DNA from: Byssothecium circinans
Lineage: Eukaryota; Ascomycota; Dothideomycetes; Pleosporales; Massarinaceae
Length of the DNA: 64,000 nucleotides
Direction: 5' to 3'
NCBI GenBank assembly: GCA_010015675.1
Contig: ML976987.1
Location: 413,873 to 477,872 of the forward strand
In this document: piece after piece, positions 32,010-45,126 of the stretch
Position numbering within the stretch: position 1 is the first letter of the stretch
Layout of the letters: every line of letters starts with the position of its first letter
Program-made: the position numbers and the translations under genes
Notes under the pieces: generated by a model
What the model saw: only the letters and a program-made list of their open reading frames with translations
Database searches by the model: none
Told to the model about the DNA's origin: nothing

Positions 32010-33986
32010 TCAATTCGCATCCCTCCTCCCCCTCGCCCACTCCCTCAGTACATTCTTCTTCAACTTCCCCGTACTCGTCTTCGGCAACTCTCGCACAACT
32101 TCCACCTCCCTCGGCACCATAAACTTGCTGATATCGCTCTTGTGCTTCGCCCAATCAATAACTTCCGCCCCATTCACACTTTGTCCTTCTTTCACCGTAA
32201 CGAAGGCTTTCGGTCGCTCGCCCCATTGCTCGTCCTGCACGGCGACAACACCGACTTCGAGGATAGAGGGATGTGTGGAGAGCATGGCTTCTAGGGCTAC
32301 GGAAGATATGTTTTCGCCACCTTTGAATTTTGTTAGTACGGCCGTGATGGAGTACCAACGAAAAGAGTAGGGATAGGGAGCAGAGCTTACCAGAGATAAT
32401 GATGTCTTTCGCCCTATCTAGAATCTGGATTGCTCCGTCTGGATGCCATACGGCAAGATCACCTGAATGCGACACACCGCCCGCCCAAAGTTTCCGCGTC
32501 GCCTCAGCATCCTTATAATATCCCTTGGCACAAATATTCCCTTGAAATACAATCTCACCAATCTCTTTACCATCCCTTGCCACGTCCGCCAACTCTCCCT
32601 CTTTGATATCATCACCCGTCTTGATGACCCTCACAGGGAGAGCCGAAATAAAGCCATGCCCCTGTCTCGCCATCTTCGCATACTTTTCCTTCACAGGTAT
32701 GTTTTCCCATTCAGGCATATGGTATCCCTTCGTTATAGGGCCGTACGTCTCTGTTAGACCGTAAACATGTACAGGATGTAAATTCAAATTCGTCATCTGT
32801 TCAAACAGCCAGGCTGAAGGCGGCGACGCTGCAACCGTGACCCTCACTGGCTGTTCCAACTTCTCGGCCTCCTTCGCCGCGCAAAGAAGAGTATTCACTG
32901 TCGGCGCAGCATTAAAATGTGTAATTCTCTCCGTCTTCAACAATCTCCATATTTCCGGGTAATCAATCTTGCGCAAACAGTAATGCGTGCCTCGAACAGC
33001 GGTCACGGCCCAGGGAAATGTCCAGCCCGTAGCATGGAACATGGGTAGCGTCCAGAGATATTTTGCGCGTCCAGTGTGGTAGTTGAGACCTGATTCGATA
33101 ACATTCCCGAGCGCGGCAAGATAGCAACCCCGGTGTGTGTATTCGACGCCTTTCGGGCTAGCTGTCGTACCACTGGTATAGGCAAGGGCTATAACAGATT
33201 CTTCGTCTTGGGCTTGGTTTTCTAAGCCTGACCAGCCCTTGCTACCTCTTTGCGTATCGACGTCCCATCCCTCTTGCACACATTTATCAAACTGCCCTTC
33301 CACACCATCTGTATCCGTATCCACAATGATCTTGACCTGCTTTCCTCGTTCCGTACTTTTGAACTTCTCTAATAAGCCTTCGAACTCTCTGTCCACAATT
33401 ATAGAGTCGACATCTGCGTGCTGAAAGATATATGCGATATCATCGGTTTTGAGTCGGTAGTTTACGCCGACTGAAACAGCGCCCGCGGCAGCAATGCCAA
33501 AAATCGACTCGAGGAAGGCCGGTGTATTTGTACAGAGGATACCGACGCGTTTGTACGAGTGCGCGAGGAAGTAGTATGCCAGCCCGCGTGCGCGATGAGC
33601 AGTTTCAAGATAGGACCGACGCAGTGTTTGGTTGTGTGCGGTCTTGTGGTAGATCGCTGTGGCCTATGAGTGCCATCAGTGCATAAATATTAGTTGCAGG
33701 GGACAAAAAAGACAGGACAATACGGTAGCAGTCCTGCCACTTTGCGCGACAGATTGTGCCCACACACTAGAAACAATCGGTCTCAATGCACAACAGAGGA
33801 GGAAGGACATACATTCGGTTCAATACAGGCGGCTCTCCACAAAAACGCCGTCGGACTCAGTGTGTGGAAATTATGCCTATGATAGTACTCATGGCTGTCC
33901 CCAGGTTGTATCGTCGGCGACACGGGTACCGGGTTCGCAGACGTAAAATGCGAAGCAAGCTTCTGTAGCCGATCCAACGGAGACAT
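32010..33986 (-). CDS. AMP-forming acyl-CoA ligase
   Basis: Three exons (33813-33986, 32391-33663, 32010-32320) encode 585 residues. ANL-superfamily motifs appear in order: the P-loop YTSGTTASPKGVEYTHRG (Ala replaces the second Gly), YGLTETYGP, SGDLAVWHPDGAIQILDRAK with the hinge Asp-Arg, IISGGENISSVALE across the second splice, and the catalytic Lys in PKTSTGKLKKN. These enzymes make an acyl-AMP, then an acyl-CoA. The closest class by eye is the medium-chain/aromatic acyl-CoA synthetase group. The C-terminus RRDAN is not a peroxisomal SKL-type signal, so location is open. The first intron (149 nt) is longer than most here; the second has a TACTAAC branch site and AAG acceptor. Confidence 0.88.
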
Positions 33987-34715
33987 GTTGACTTCCTGAC
34001 ATCCAATCCTTGACCTGCACCTCTTTGTAACAAGGAAGTTTTACTGAGGGAGCTGTGTGTCCGTGCTTTGCGGTGCGGGGAGCGATGCGGAGGTGCCAAT
34101 TACGCCGCAGTCTACTGAAGCTCAATGGAATAGAAAGGCTCGCGCGTTTAACTCTGGAGAAGCAGTATAGAAGAGGAACTGTAGCCGCTGGGAGTTGCTG
34201 CTGATTACATCGAGCTTGTTAGAGGAGGAGCATTGCAAAGCTCCCCCAATCCGGCGCAAGTGGGAGAACGTCAGCCGAGGTCAGCCATCTCGCGGATTCG
34301 GCTTGGTATGGGGCGGCAGCCTCTACCCGATGCCTTCGGGCCGTGTCTAAACACGTATCACCCAGAGATTATTGTGAGAAGCATGCCGATGTGCTTTCGA
34401 ACGTGTCGACGTGGTTGTGAAAAAAGGAAACTGGCGGGAGGACAATCACGCAAGACCAAATTGATAGTGCCGAATGAAATGAACCGCATATTAAACGCCA
34501 TCACGTCTACAATGCAGACCTGAGATTTTCATTGTTTGTTTCTCCTAAGCCGAAGAGGATATTTGACCGTGAAGGAACCCATGAACTCGTGAGCACTTTG
34601 AAGCTCTTTTTGCCCGGACACCCCTTTCAATGGTCGAAACTGAAATGATCCCATGAGACAAATGCATTCGGTGCCGACCCACGTCGGCCCTTGAAACACC
34701 GCCACCCATTCCCAC
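33987..34715. other. intergenic
   Basis: Upstream of the acyl-CoA ligase and downstream of the ribosomal-protein gene. No gene or repeat seen. Confidence 0.4.
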
Positions 34716-35759
34716 CTAGTAGCCGTACGAGGCCAGCTGCTTCTTGACCTCATCGTCCACCTTCGCCTCCTTCTGAGCCTGGCCCAGCTGCTTGCGTGCT
34801 TGCCTCTTGCGCTCGTAGTAGGCGGAGCTGTTGGCTTTCCTCCGCTCCTCAAGACTGCATGCATATTAGTATATCCGCTGGAGGTGTTTGGCTTTATGAA
34901 GACATACCGAGAGACGACATCCTGATACTTCCAGCCAAACTCGTGTCCGAGACGGCCGACGGTGCAGTACTTGCGTCCGGGTTTCAATCGGAGCACCCTG
35001 AGGGCCTGCGGAACCACAACGCGCTTCTTCTTGTCATAGGGAGGAGGAATACCCTCGAAGGTCTTGAGGCGCTCAAGAGCGGCGGCACCGCGAGCGGTCT
35101 TGTGAGGAATCATACCACGGACGGTTCGCCAGAACATCTTGGAGGGGGCGCGGAAATGGAAGGGACCTGAGGTTTGTGAGCGCTCGAACTAGATTGACCC
35201 GTGTCCTTCGCTATTTCGTTCTGTGTGCGCGGGTTGTGGGGTGAAATTCTTACCTCCTCGGGTGGGGTTGTAACGGGTCTGCTTGCGAAGGAAAGCGGAG
35301 TACTTGACTGCATGCCATCAGTTAGCTATCGTCTAGGAGTATTTTTCGTGTTGCAGCCATCCACAAGAACCAGAGACACTCTGGTTGGCACCACATATTT
35401 CCTTTCTCATTCCAACTTGCAGTCTAACTCGTGTCTCTGGCCTATTGCGGGGAGGTCTCGGGATCGTAGGGCAGACGTACGCTTTGCGCGGAAGAACTCT
35501 CCGGAGATGTTGAGAGCCTCGCAGCGCACGACAACGATCTTCTGACCATTGAGCAGCTGCTTTGCGACCGTGCTGGCCAGGCGACCGAGCAGGTGGCCCT
35601 TGCCGTCGATAACCTTTGCCTGTGTTAGCCATGTCCTCTCAAGGAAGATTGTGTGGATGGGCGGGAACTGCAGCGAGCTGCTCGCGGAGGGTGCGGATAT
35701 GGATGAACAATTTCCATGGCAGAGAAGGGACGTACAATGACGGGTTCAAAGGTCGACAT
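34716..35759 (-). CDS. rpl16: 60S ribosomal protein uL13 (yeast L16 / mammalian L13a)
   Basis: Five exons (35736-35759, 35481-35619, 35254-35307, 34908-35166, 34716-34854) encode 204 residues. Diagnostic stretches are [76 protein letters not shown], and the basic C-terminal extension typical of eukaryotes ([20 protein letters not shown]). It is a structural protein of the large ribosomal subunit near the exit tunnel. A 24-nt first coding exon followed by an intron of 116 nt is typical of fungal ribosomal-protein genes. All four introns have strong GT donors. Confidence 0.93.
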
Positions 35760-38700
35760 GGTGCTCGACTTCGGGGGTGTTGCTGTGTGTTAGTGTGGTC
35801 GTGGTGTTGTCGTCGAATTTGCGACTTTCCGTAATTCTGTGTTGGTTAACCGAGACTTGGCTATGCACGGACCCGTTGGGGGCATCACAAACACATTAGG
35901 ACGACGACCAGTAACTTCATCGGCCGCCGACGATTACGTGCTTCCTGTAATTTTGATCAATTGCTATGGAACTCAAAAATTCCTTGACGCAGCAGGTTTT
36001 GGATTTTTGGATGAACCGGCATCTTGACAGCCCAAACCGAAGCATCATCTCCTTTCAAACACTAAACCCGACAATACGCCAGTTCAGCACCATGGCACAC
36101 TTTTGACACATCGAGGTAATGCCATCCTAACAGTAAGCTTATCAGAAATACGTGATCGCATCTTGTACGAAGATGAAAAGATGTCCCTACATATGTATTG
36201 TCTGATGGCAGACTAATCGGGTCCCCTCGAGTCCCCATTAGCTAGAGAAGTCATCATAGCAATCTCCCACTCACCAGGATCGCCCTGCGAATTCAGAGAC
36301 TTGGTTCTACTATTCTCTTTCTGACTTCTCAAGGTAAGCTATCTCCTTCTTTCTTCACCTGCTTAACCGAATCGATCTCCACTGCTTACCGTTGTCAGTG
36401 CTCAGACAGAAGGTTCGCAACATTTTGTGGGAAATACGTCGTCCGTCCCTACGCTCTCTTCATCAATTCCTTGACCTTTTATTCCTTTGCATCCATATTA
36501 GATGGCTTAGTCCTACACTAGAATGCATCTCCAGTTTTGCACTGTTTGAGGCTATGGTATGGAAGCACGAAAGGCGTCCATCCTAGGATAATATCTTCTC
36601 AAGCAGACTTAGAAGCTTTAAATGTTCTATTTCTCATTCATGGCGCGGCCAGCTGGTAGGTATTCTAGGATGTCCCACTGCCTCTTCAAAGCCACAAGCC
36701 TTCGCTCTTGTTGAGACAATGTGTTGAAAGCCTCGAGCACTCGCACCCCCAAGGGCGACTGTCGGGGTTACAGACGCCTCCTAACCCATAGTGCACCTTT
36801 TCTTTCCACCGACGCCGCTGACAGTCCATACATCTGGTTAGTATGAGAGCCATGTATGGCTGAGCGAGACCGGCGAGTTCAAGGCTCGCGTATGACAGCT
36901 TGCTTTTCCCATCTCTTTTGGCGGAATGTTATTCATGATGGATGGCCATCGTCTTGCCCAAGCTTGACCCTCATTAAACATGATGACCCGATTCCATCTA
37001 TCGATGCAAGGTACGCACAGTACCTATTCCAGAATCCAGACGCTAAAGGACACTCAGGCTCAGCCATAGCCAAACGTTCAACTAAGGACGGAAAACCGTG
37101 TGGCCATCTTCCTTGGCAGCCCGTCACCATGGTCATGTCCTTTCGCCCAAGAGTACGTTATCTTGAGCTGCCTCAGTGGCTCAACTGTGGAGTCTTGAGA
37201 TCCAGTCAGGCGGGCACAAAATCAAGTTTCAACCAGCGGCGCTTGACCACAAGTGCACATCAAAGTGCGAGCTGTCACTTTGCATACGGAGTACCTATGC
37301 AGAAGCCATAGTCTGTGCCCTACCGCCAATTCCGATATGCGATGGTGTGACTTCATCAGGTCTGACCTTGGACCCGCAATCACACCAAGGCCTTCAAAGG
37401 TCGAAGCCGGATAAGGGCTCGGTTAAAACAATCGCTCGGTTCCACATCAGCGTGGAAGCCACATCCGCCCGAAGTGTGGCCCAGTCTGGGGGAGGCGGTA
37501 AGAGATGTGGCTCTCACGCTTCACTGTTGGTGCTGTCGCGCGTACTACTCATCATACGGTGAAGTGCATTCTGTTCCAGCGCGTTTGGGTTTCTGCCATG
37601 CAGCTTGCGAACCTCCCAACGAGGCTCGACGTCGCAATCTTTCGAGAACGGAGCGGATTCTGATCGACATCCGCGACATATCCGTCTCAATCAGCATCCA
37701 CATGGCGCCACAATATGCGAGTGTGTGACTGTGCTGCAGTCAAAGCTACTACTTGGCGTGGCAGCAAAGTTGCGAATTCTTCTCGAAAGCGCCTAGGGGC
37801 GCCACAGTATTAGTTCAAATACGTAATGTGAGCCGAGCAAGCTCCACTACCTACGGACGTCTGCTCTAGAAATCGACGCACTTGTCGTGAAACTCTCTAT
37901 TGACCGCGACGAGCCTTGGGGCTTTTCGAACGTCAAAGGATTCGCATCGAGCACTTCTCTGCCTCGGTTCTTTCAGACAGGGTATGCATAGCAAGCCAAC
38001 TTCTAATCATTCATCCAACAAGGCGTCCGGCCATGCAACCAAGGCTGCTAGGCTACGGTAACTTGTATATGCCTCCCGCGGACGGTACGATACAACTCCG
38101 ACGCTAGATTCTCGCACAAAATTGATGTATATTCGTGGTTTATTACCATGTATCAACACACCACATGTATGCTCCACGATCTGCTGGAGTTGGACCTGAC
38201 GATTTATACCGCGTTGTCCATCAGCCAAACGGCAGTTGTGCCACGCGTGCTGGCTACGTCAGAATTCGTACAACGTTCAGCCCCAGGCTTGCCGCGGCGA
38301 CAGTCGACTCCAGGCTAACGGCATATGCAAGCCACTCAAGGATGTTTCATTGGCGGAGACTTGAGTAGGAGTACTTTCGGGGCAGGCTCGCGAACAAAAA
38401 CAGCGACACAGGTGAGAGACAATTTCTTGGCTTCACGCGAGTGGCACGCTCTTCCGGCTGATCCTGCTCCAAACGGCAACGCCGGGAATAGAATGTTCGA
38501 AATATGCAGCAGAACGGCCGTCGAACGCTTCTAGCACGGCAGGCTGCGAGCGAGCGGAAACTCAATAGTGAATTGGCTACATCATCCTTGGGGAAGGAAG
38601 GTCAGCCCTAGGCTCGAGAAACAGGCGAGCAGCGCCATGCATGGATGCTCGGCCCAAAGGTTTGGAGTCTCTGTTCTTTTCTCGGCGTGGCCACGAACCT

Positions 38701-39319
38701 GTGGCAGTGGTGGCTTTCGGCGCTTTGCATCAGTCACTCTGCCATCATGCGCCTCACGCCGACCCGACCCAACAAAATGCGCGGTGACGGCTTGACGCCA
38801 CAACTCACAACACAGGCCGCAGATAAGCGATCTTGGCATTGGCGCAGTTACATGGCACGTTATCTCCGCCGCAGCTGGTCTTTGTGCTCCCATGTATGTA
38901 CGAAGTACTCGAGCATGTCGCTGGAGGGAAGCAGGCCAAGGAGGAGCACGCAGGGCGTGACGCGTCTCTCACCCTGCTGTGCCAACATTCGAATGAGGGT
39001 GAGGGCAGCATGTTCACGATCACGATGTTGCTGGACGGCGGGGGCGGGATGGCAGAGGAGAGCGGACGAGTCCGACTGCCCAGCAAGCATGCAGCTGGTA
39101 CGGAGGGGAGGGGAGGGGAGGCACGCTTCCAACGCTCGGCGCGATGCCAGGGTCAACCCTAATTCAGCTCCAGTTCCACTCTTTCGTCCCTTGTGCCTTT
39201 CCCCTTCCACCGCCCCTCCCCAATGCTTAGTCAAGCCTGCCGATGACACTGTTTGATTTCTTCTTAGCCTGCAACCCCCCCAGTCTGCAATCATTGATGC
39301 TTCCTCCGTGTGCCACACA
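35760..39319. other. gene-poor gap of 3.6 kb
   Basis: No frame has domain-like sequence, no tRNA was recognised, and no inverted or tandem repeat stands out. At about 36760 there is a stretch beginning TGTCGGGGTTACAGACGCC that looks like the terminus of an LTR retroelement, without a detectable partner. The last ~500 bases are probably the promoter and leader of the CTF1/FarA-type gene. Confidence 0.4.
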
Positions 39320-42300
39320 ATGAACGCTTCCACCTCCCCGGATGTGGACGTCCCCGCGACCGGCTCCGCCCAAAGCGATGCTTTCCAGCTCGAAGATACG
39401 CCCGACGTTGCGGAGCAGACATCGCCAATCAATGATGACGCCGCGGAAGATCAGCCACAGAAGGTCGCCACAGGCCCGGTGCAGAAGCGAAGAAGGGTAA
39501 CTCGAGCATGGTAAGTTTGAACATTGAATGATTGAATGTGTAGAGAGAGTTGAGCCGTTACTGACGCCGTAATGCAGCGACGAGTGCAGAAGAAAGAAAA
39601 TCAAATGCGATGGAAAACAGCCCTGCACGCATTGCCAGGTGTACAGCTACGGTAAGACGACTCCACATCCATGCGCCGCATCCGTAGTAATATGTGGCGC
39701 AGACTGCACCTACGACCAGCCATCAAACAGACGGCGGACCGCCGCGCCTCAGTACATTGAAGCTCTCGAGACGCAGCTCAAGCGAGCCAAGGGCATTCTC
39801 TCGCTCATCATCCCGACTCTTGACCTCAACGATGCCAGCATCGACGCCCACTTGCAGAGTGGAATCCTCCCTCAACTGCCTCCAGGTATGTCGCGACAGC
39901 CACTTAACCCCCGTGTGGCCCAGCGTGGCGAGACGGAACCGCGCGCAGAAGCAGACTCACACCTAGAGTCTATGGTAAAGGCCACGGGCCAACTCGATCT
40001 TGACGAGGACGGGAACTGGGACTATCACGGCCACTCCTCTGGACTGAGCTTCATGCGCAGGATCCAGCAAGATTTTGGGCACATCATCGGTGAGAAGCAG
40101 CCCAACTCTGGACTGTTCGCCAAATACCGCTCCTATTCTCAAATACTTGATTCACCAACTTCAAGTCATCTATCCCCTGCAGACTCCTCAAATGTCCCAC
40201 CTACTGCCGACTTGCCTACCAAGAAAGAAGCATGTCGGCTGTGCCACAACGCTCTGGTTGATGCCAGCGCATTACTCCGGGTCGTGCACCTGCCCTCTTT
40301 CTACAAGTCCCTAGATCGCATGTACGACACTTCGCCAGACAACTACACCAACTCTGAGAACAGCTTCTTGCCTTTGTTGTACGCCGTGCTAGCTCTAGGC
40401 ACCTTGTTTTCTGAGCGCGATGCTGAACAGAACCAGGCGAACTACGAAGCCAACATTGAAGAAGGGTAAGATGAATAAGAACCTTACGCCAGTACAGCTC
40501 CAACACTCTAACACTCCGCAGGTACAAGTATTTTCGATCGTCGCGTCAATTGCTGGACATTGCCGATTGCCGTGATTTAATCTCACTCCAAGCCATTGTG
40601 TTCATGATACAATTCCTCCAAAGCTCGGCAAAACTATCCACATGCTACTCCTACATCGGCGTCGCTCTTCGATCTGCTCTGCGCATGGGGCTTCACCGGT
40701 CGTTCAATCTCAACTTCACACCCATCGAGGCCGAGACTCGCAAGCGCCTATTCTGGGTCATCTGGAGGATGGACACATATGTGGGCGCAATGCTGGGGCT
40801 TCCTCATTTCTTGGAGGATGCAGACGTTGATCAAGACTACCCAACCGAGGTCGATGATGAATATATCACAGAGACAGAGATTCGACCCATGCCTGTGGGC
40901 GCCGTGTCAGTCATGACGGCATCCAATGCGCATGCCAAGATTGTGCAGGTCCTCGCAAAGGTCTGCAAGTACGTCTATCCAACGAAAGGAACACAGTCGG
41001 GCGGGAAGTACTCGGTTACGTATTCAGTGAGCTATACAAAGATTCGTGAAATCGAACAGGATATGCAGAATTGGTTGGATGAGCTGCCGATGGCACTCAA
41101 GCCTGGCGGCCAGGCCTCGCCCCTGATTTTGAGGTGAGTGAAGCAGCATTACACGATCCGGGCTATACTGATTATCACAGAGTTCAACAACTCTTGCGGA
41201 TGGGTTTTGCGCATGCCCAACTCCTGCTCTATCGACCTTTTCTGCACTACGTGTCCCAGTCCCAGCGAAGCAAGTCTTCTATTGATCAACGAGCATTCGC
41301 TTGCGCTTCCGCCTGTGTCAGCGTCTCCCGCAACATAATTCACATTATCGCTGAAATGAAGCGCCAAGATCTTTTGATTGGCGCATACTGGTTTTCGATG
41401 TACACAACCTTCTTCGCTGTAATGACTTTGCTCTACTATGTGCTGGAGAACCCAGACAGCCCGACGAGCCATGAATTGTTCAGAGATGCCAAGGAGGGCA
41501 AACAACTGCTGGACGACTTTGCAAAGAGGAGCATGGCGGCTGACAGGTGCTCCGCAACCCTCAAGGTCAGGGAAGTGCACAGTTTTGTTTCGACTTGGCT
41601 AACAATGCGCAGGGTATTTTTGACAATCTGCCAGAATCCATCACCAAAGGCGGCGGCGAAGTCCACGTCGGCGAGACCAAGAAACGTAGACAAGGAAGCT
41701 CCCCACAGTCACTGCATAGTCGACCACAGATGCTCAAGGATGATTTTGTTGCAACAGGCGTGCGGTGTGCTCAAACATTTCCAGAAAGCATGCCCAATGT
41801 CAAACGGACGGTGCTGCCTCCGTCGCAGCAGCACCTTGCAAACCTCGGAGTCGATCCAACTTACAATTCACCGTCACCGCCGTCGAGCGATTTCGTGGAG
41901 CCAGCACCCAGTCTCACGCCAACATCAGTCACTGAAAGTAGTATTAGCAGTTATGGATTGGCTGCAGGGCCGGGTCATCGACCTGCACAGTCTTTCCCCG
42001 CTACTCCCATGCCAAACGCGTATTCCAATCCCGCCAACCTGGACGTACCTTTTTCGGACATCAACACGATGATGTTCCCCACTGCTGATCCTATGCAATA
42101 TCCGAACCCGGCGATGACGACGTTTGAAGATAGCCATCCAGCGTTTGGTTTTAAGGGATCGCCAAATATGGCGGCACATCTACATTTTCATCAAGTTTCC
42201 GGCATCGACATCAAACCCAATCCGTCAGCATACAGCCCTAGTGGATTGAGCAACGTACAGGTTGGACCAAGACAGCTGGACAACGAGGTCCAACTGTTGG

Positions 42301-42545
42301 GACCAATGCCCGTGTATTTAATGCACGGGGTGCAGCAGCGAGGGTTCCCCCCACCACAGGGCATTCAGCCCGCTCAAATGCAGAACCAAGAGGGACAGAA
42401 CATGAGTTTCGATGAGTTGCTCACTGGCGAAGAGTGGGCTCAGACGTTTATGGACCAAGGCTTGGGTCTCGGTGGCAATAGTGCTGGGTACAACCGGAAC
42501 TCTCAATTTCCGCCCGCTGGGCCTGGAATGAGAGGCTGGCAATAA
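39320..42545 (+). CDS. Zn2Cys6 transcription factor, CTF1-alpha/FarA type
   Basis: Six exons (39320-39510, 39578-39651, 39703-40465, 40522-41133, 41181-41565, 41613-42545) encode 985 residues. The zinc cluster at about residues 64-92 is complete: CDECRRKKIKC, then CTHCQVYSY and DC across the second splice. The linker (TYDQPSNRRRTAAPQYIEAL) and following coiled coil (ETQLKRAKGILSLIIPTLDL) match the cutinase factor 1 / FarA family. A fungal_trans middle domain spans roughly 270-560 with the GLHRSFNLNFTPIEAETRKR signature. The C-terminus is Pro/Gln-rich and disordered, as in activators. Family members induce fatty-acid catabolism and cutinase genes by binding CCTCGG. Two introns interrupt the zinc cluster. 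Confidence 0.88.
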
Positions 42546-43715
42546 GTTGGGAGGGAAGTGCGAGGAAATACCAGGAGGTGGGAAAAGAAGACACCACCAT
42601 CTATGTCGGTTCACAGAATCAGGCTCCATTCGCAAGTCCGAGCGCATCTCGACTCGAGATCCTCTTTGCTTTACGACTGCCCTAATAAAAATCAGTTAGC
42701 GGCGTCTGGAGGACTGGAAGGTTCGGATACATCAAACAAAAGTATGATACCTATGTGTTAACTTCGTATCAGTCAGGCTGGCCCGAAGCAGTGAGAGTAG
42801 AATTCCTCTCAGTTATACCGGTTTTTCGGTTTCCATTCAGGATACCCAGATCGTTTTTCTCTGCATGGCGTTTTGGTTTCTTACACAATGGGTCGTTTGA
42901 GGGGTTTGGATGTGTTCATGCTCTCATGAGAAACGATACCGATGCTTAGAGCATCTCGATGCATTTTCTTTGGTTTGGCTGTGTGTATAGGTTTCGATAG
43001 ATATCGTATAACGGGTGTTGCTCAAGGATGCGACAGCAATGGGGGCGGATTTTGCATGGCGACGATGAAAGAAAAGTAAGGTAGATTTTCTGTTGCTGCA
43101 TGCAGCTCAATAATATATTCAGAAGAAACACTTGAACGCTCTGCCACTTTTTCGTCTCCAGTGAACGCTGGGCCGAATTAGAGCTGGTGTTGCTCACCCC
43201 TCTCGTCCTAGCCTCCGCCAGTTCAGCCACAGCTCCGAACACTGGACGTTCAAACAAGCATTTTTCGTGAGCCACTGTTGGTGAGAAGAGGGCATTTCAT
43301 TCGTTTCAGATAGGGAACCCGGTGTTCGGTGTGGCAGTGCTCCTCCGCTCCGCTACGTTGGTCGGGATGGGCCTGGAACGATGCACAGATGGGGGAAGTG
43401 GCGTTGTGTGGCGAGTGAATGGCCGAGCACGGCACACAAACGAAATGGGGTTAGAAAAAGGTGGGTGAGTCAGCGGAGCTAACTTTCCATTTGCACAGCC
43501 AACGACGTGAAGGTCACGACACATCTGAGGTTAGGAGAATACGAGAGCTTGTGAGTCAAATTGACTCATCATTCCGCTCACACATTATATTCACGAAAAT
43601 TCTGTTGCCCTCATTCACCCCGCCTAACGCGCAACTCATTACAAGAAAACATCAACTCACAGTCGCAATTCCACCCAAACAACTCCTCCAAACCGCGCTG
43701 AAAGAGGCGAGAGAG
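42546..43715. other. intergenic
   Basis: 3' flank of the transcription factor and promoter of the tRNA phosphotransferase gene. No gene seen. Confidence 0.4.
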
Positions 43716-44795
43716 ATGGCCGGTGGACGAGGTGGAAGAGGAGGAAAGGGTAGAGCAGATATGCCGAGGGACCAGCAAGTGTCGCGGAAAGTGAGCTGGC
43801 TGCTTCGACATGGTGCGGGGAGTGAGGGGTTGAAGTTGGGAAAGGGAGGGTATGTCAGTGTGAAGGATGCAGTAAGTCAATCCATCCACGTCTTACTTCG
43901 AGTTCTCTTTGAACGAGCCCCATAGGACGCATCACAGTTCAGTGCTAATCCACAGTAGTTAAACACAAATGCATTAAAGTCGCTGAAAGTCACATTCCCG
44001 GAGCTCAAAGAAGTCGTCGCCACCAACGACAAGAAGCGCTACTCCATGATCCCAGCGTCGACTTTGTCGCAAGCAAAAGACGACGCAGCGGCAGACCAGC
44101 AAGAAGAACTCTCTCCCGAAGCCTTGCACAGTATCCCCGAATCAGACGATCCGGCGGACTACTTAATCCGCGCTAACCAGGGCCATTCCATCAAAGTTGA
44201 CACCGAAGGCTTGCTCACTCCGATCACGCTCGAGGCGGGCAATGTGCCAGATACGGTGGTGCATGGTACCGATGAAGCGGCGTTGGAAATGATTCTTCTA
44301 GGTGGCGGCATGAGGAAGATGGGGAGGAATCATATGCATTTCGCATCCGGGCTCCCCGCGGGCTTCAAGACGCAGTCTTCGTCTTCGACAACCGCAGATG
44401 GTGAGAATGAAGCACCGCCTGTGATATCGGGGATGAGGAAGTCGTCCACCATACTCATCTACATCGATATCAAGAAAAGCATGGAGAAAGGGGTCAAGTG
44501 GTTTGTTTCTGAGAATGGGGTTATTCTGACTGAGGGGGATGAGAATGGGGTGCTGGGGTACGAGTTCTTTGAGAGGGTTGAGAGTAGGAAGAGTGGGGGC
44601 GGTGTGCTTATGGAGGCTGGTACGCTGCCGGAGGGCACGGAGGTTGATGTTGAGAGGTGGAAGAAGGAGGTCGGTTCGGGAAGGGGGAAGAGGGGTGGGC
44701 GGGGAGGAAGGGGAGGTGGGAGAGGGAGAGGAGGTGGTAGGGGAGGGAAGGGGAAGATTAATGATGACTCGGGGGATCTGCTGGCGGGTGTTTGA
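43716..44795 (+). CDS. tpt1: tRNA 2'-phosphotransferase (Tpt1/KptA)
   Basis: Two exons (43716-43871, 43959-44795) encode 330 residues. Tpt1 removes the 2'-phosphate left at the splice junction after tRNA ligation, using NAD+ to form ADP-ribose 1'',2''-cyclic phosphate. Family motifs are present: SRKVSWLLRHGA with Arg-His, DYLIRANQGHSIKVD, VVHGTDEAALEMIL, MGRNHMHFASG and VKWFVSENGVILTEG. The core is of usual length apart from a Ser/Thr-rich insert at about residues 215-235. Unusually, both ends carry Arg-Gly boxes: MAGGRGGRGGKGR at the start and a ~30-residue RGG/RG tract near the C-terminus. The splice joins KDA to LNTNALKSL and needs the acceptor CAGTAG. Confidence 0.9.
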
Positions 44796-45126
44796 CGAGA
44801 TGAGGTATGAGGGGTTGAGATATCATAGCAAGCGGCTCATCTTTACGATCTTTACCTCCCCACTGCTACTCCACCCTCATGGGCATTTTCCTTTCCACAT
44901 GCCTTTTCCAGATATTCTGAAGCACCGTTTCATCTTCGACCCCTTTCATCTACGAGGATTGCCCACCTTATGCCCCCCTACAATCCCTTTTCTCCTCCAT
45001 TATCTCCTCCTTTCCCTGCGAAGTTCCAGCAGTCCAACCGCCGGAACCCTCCCGATCCAACTCAACTCTACTTCAACCATGAGTACGGCCGCGATTGCGA
45101 ATGGCAGTATTCAAAGTCTCCCGTTC
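44796..45126. other. convergent 3' flanks
   Basis: Short gap between convergent genes; C/T-rich, no gene recognised. Confidence 0.4.

Noticed and set aside
36856..37562. Two overlapping frames of 128-151 codons in the 3.6-kb gap
   Set aside because: Composition is not protein-like, no domain is visible, and no start or splice context supports them.
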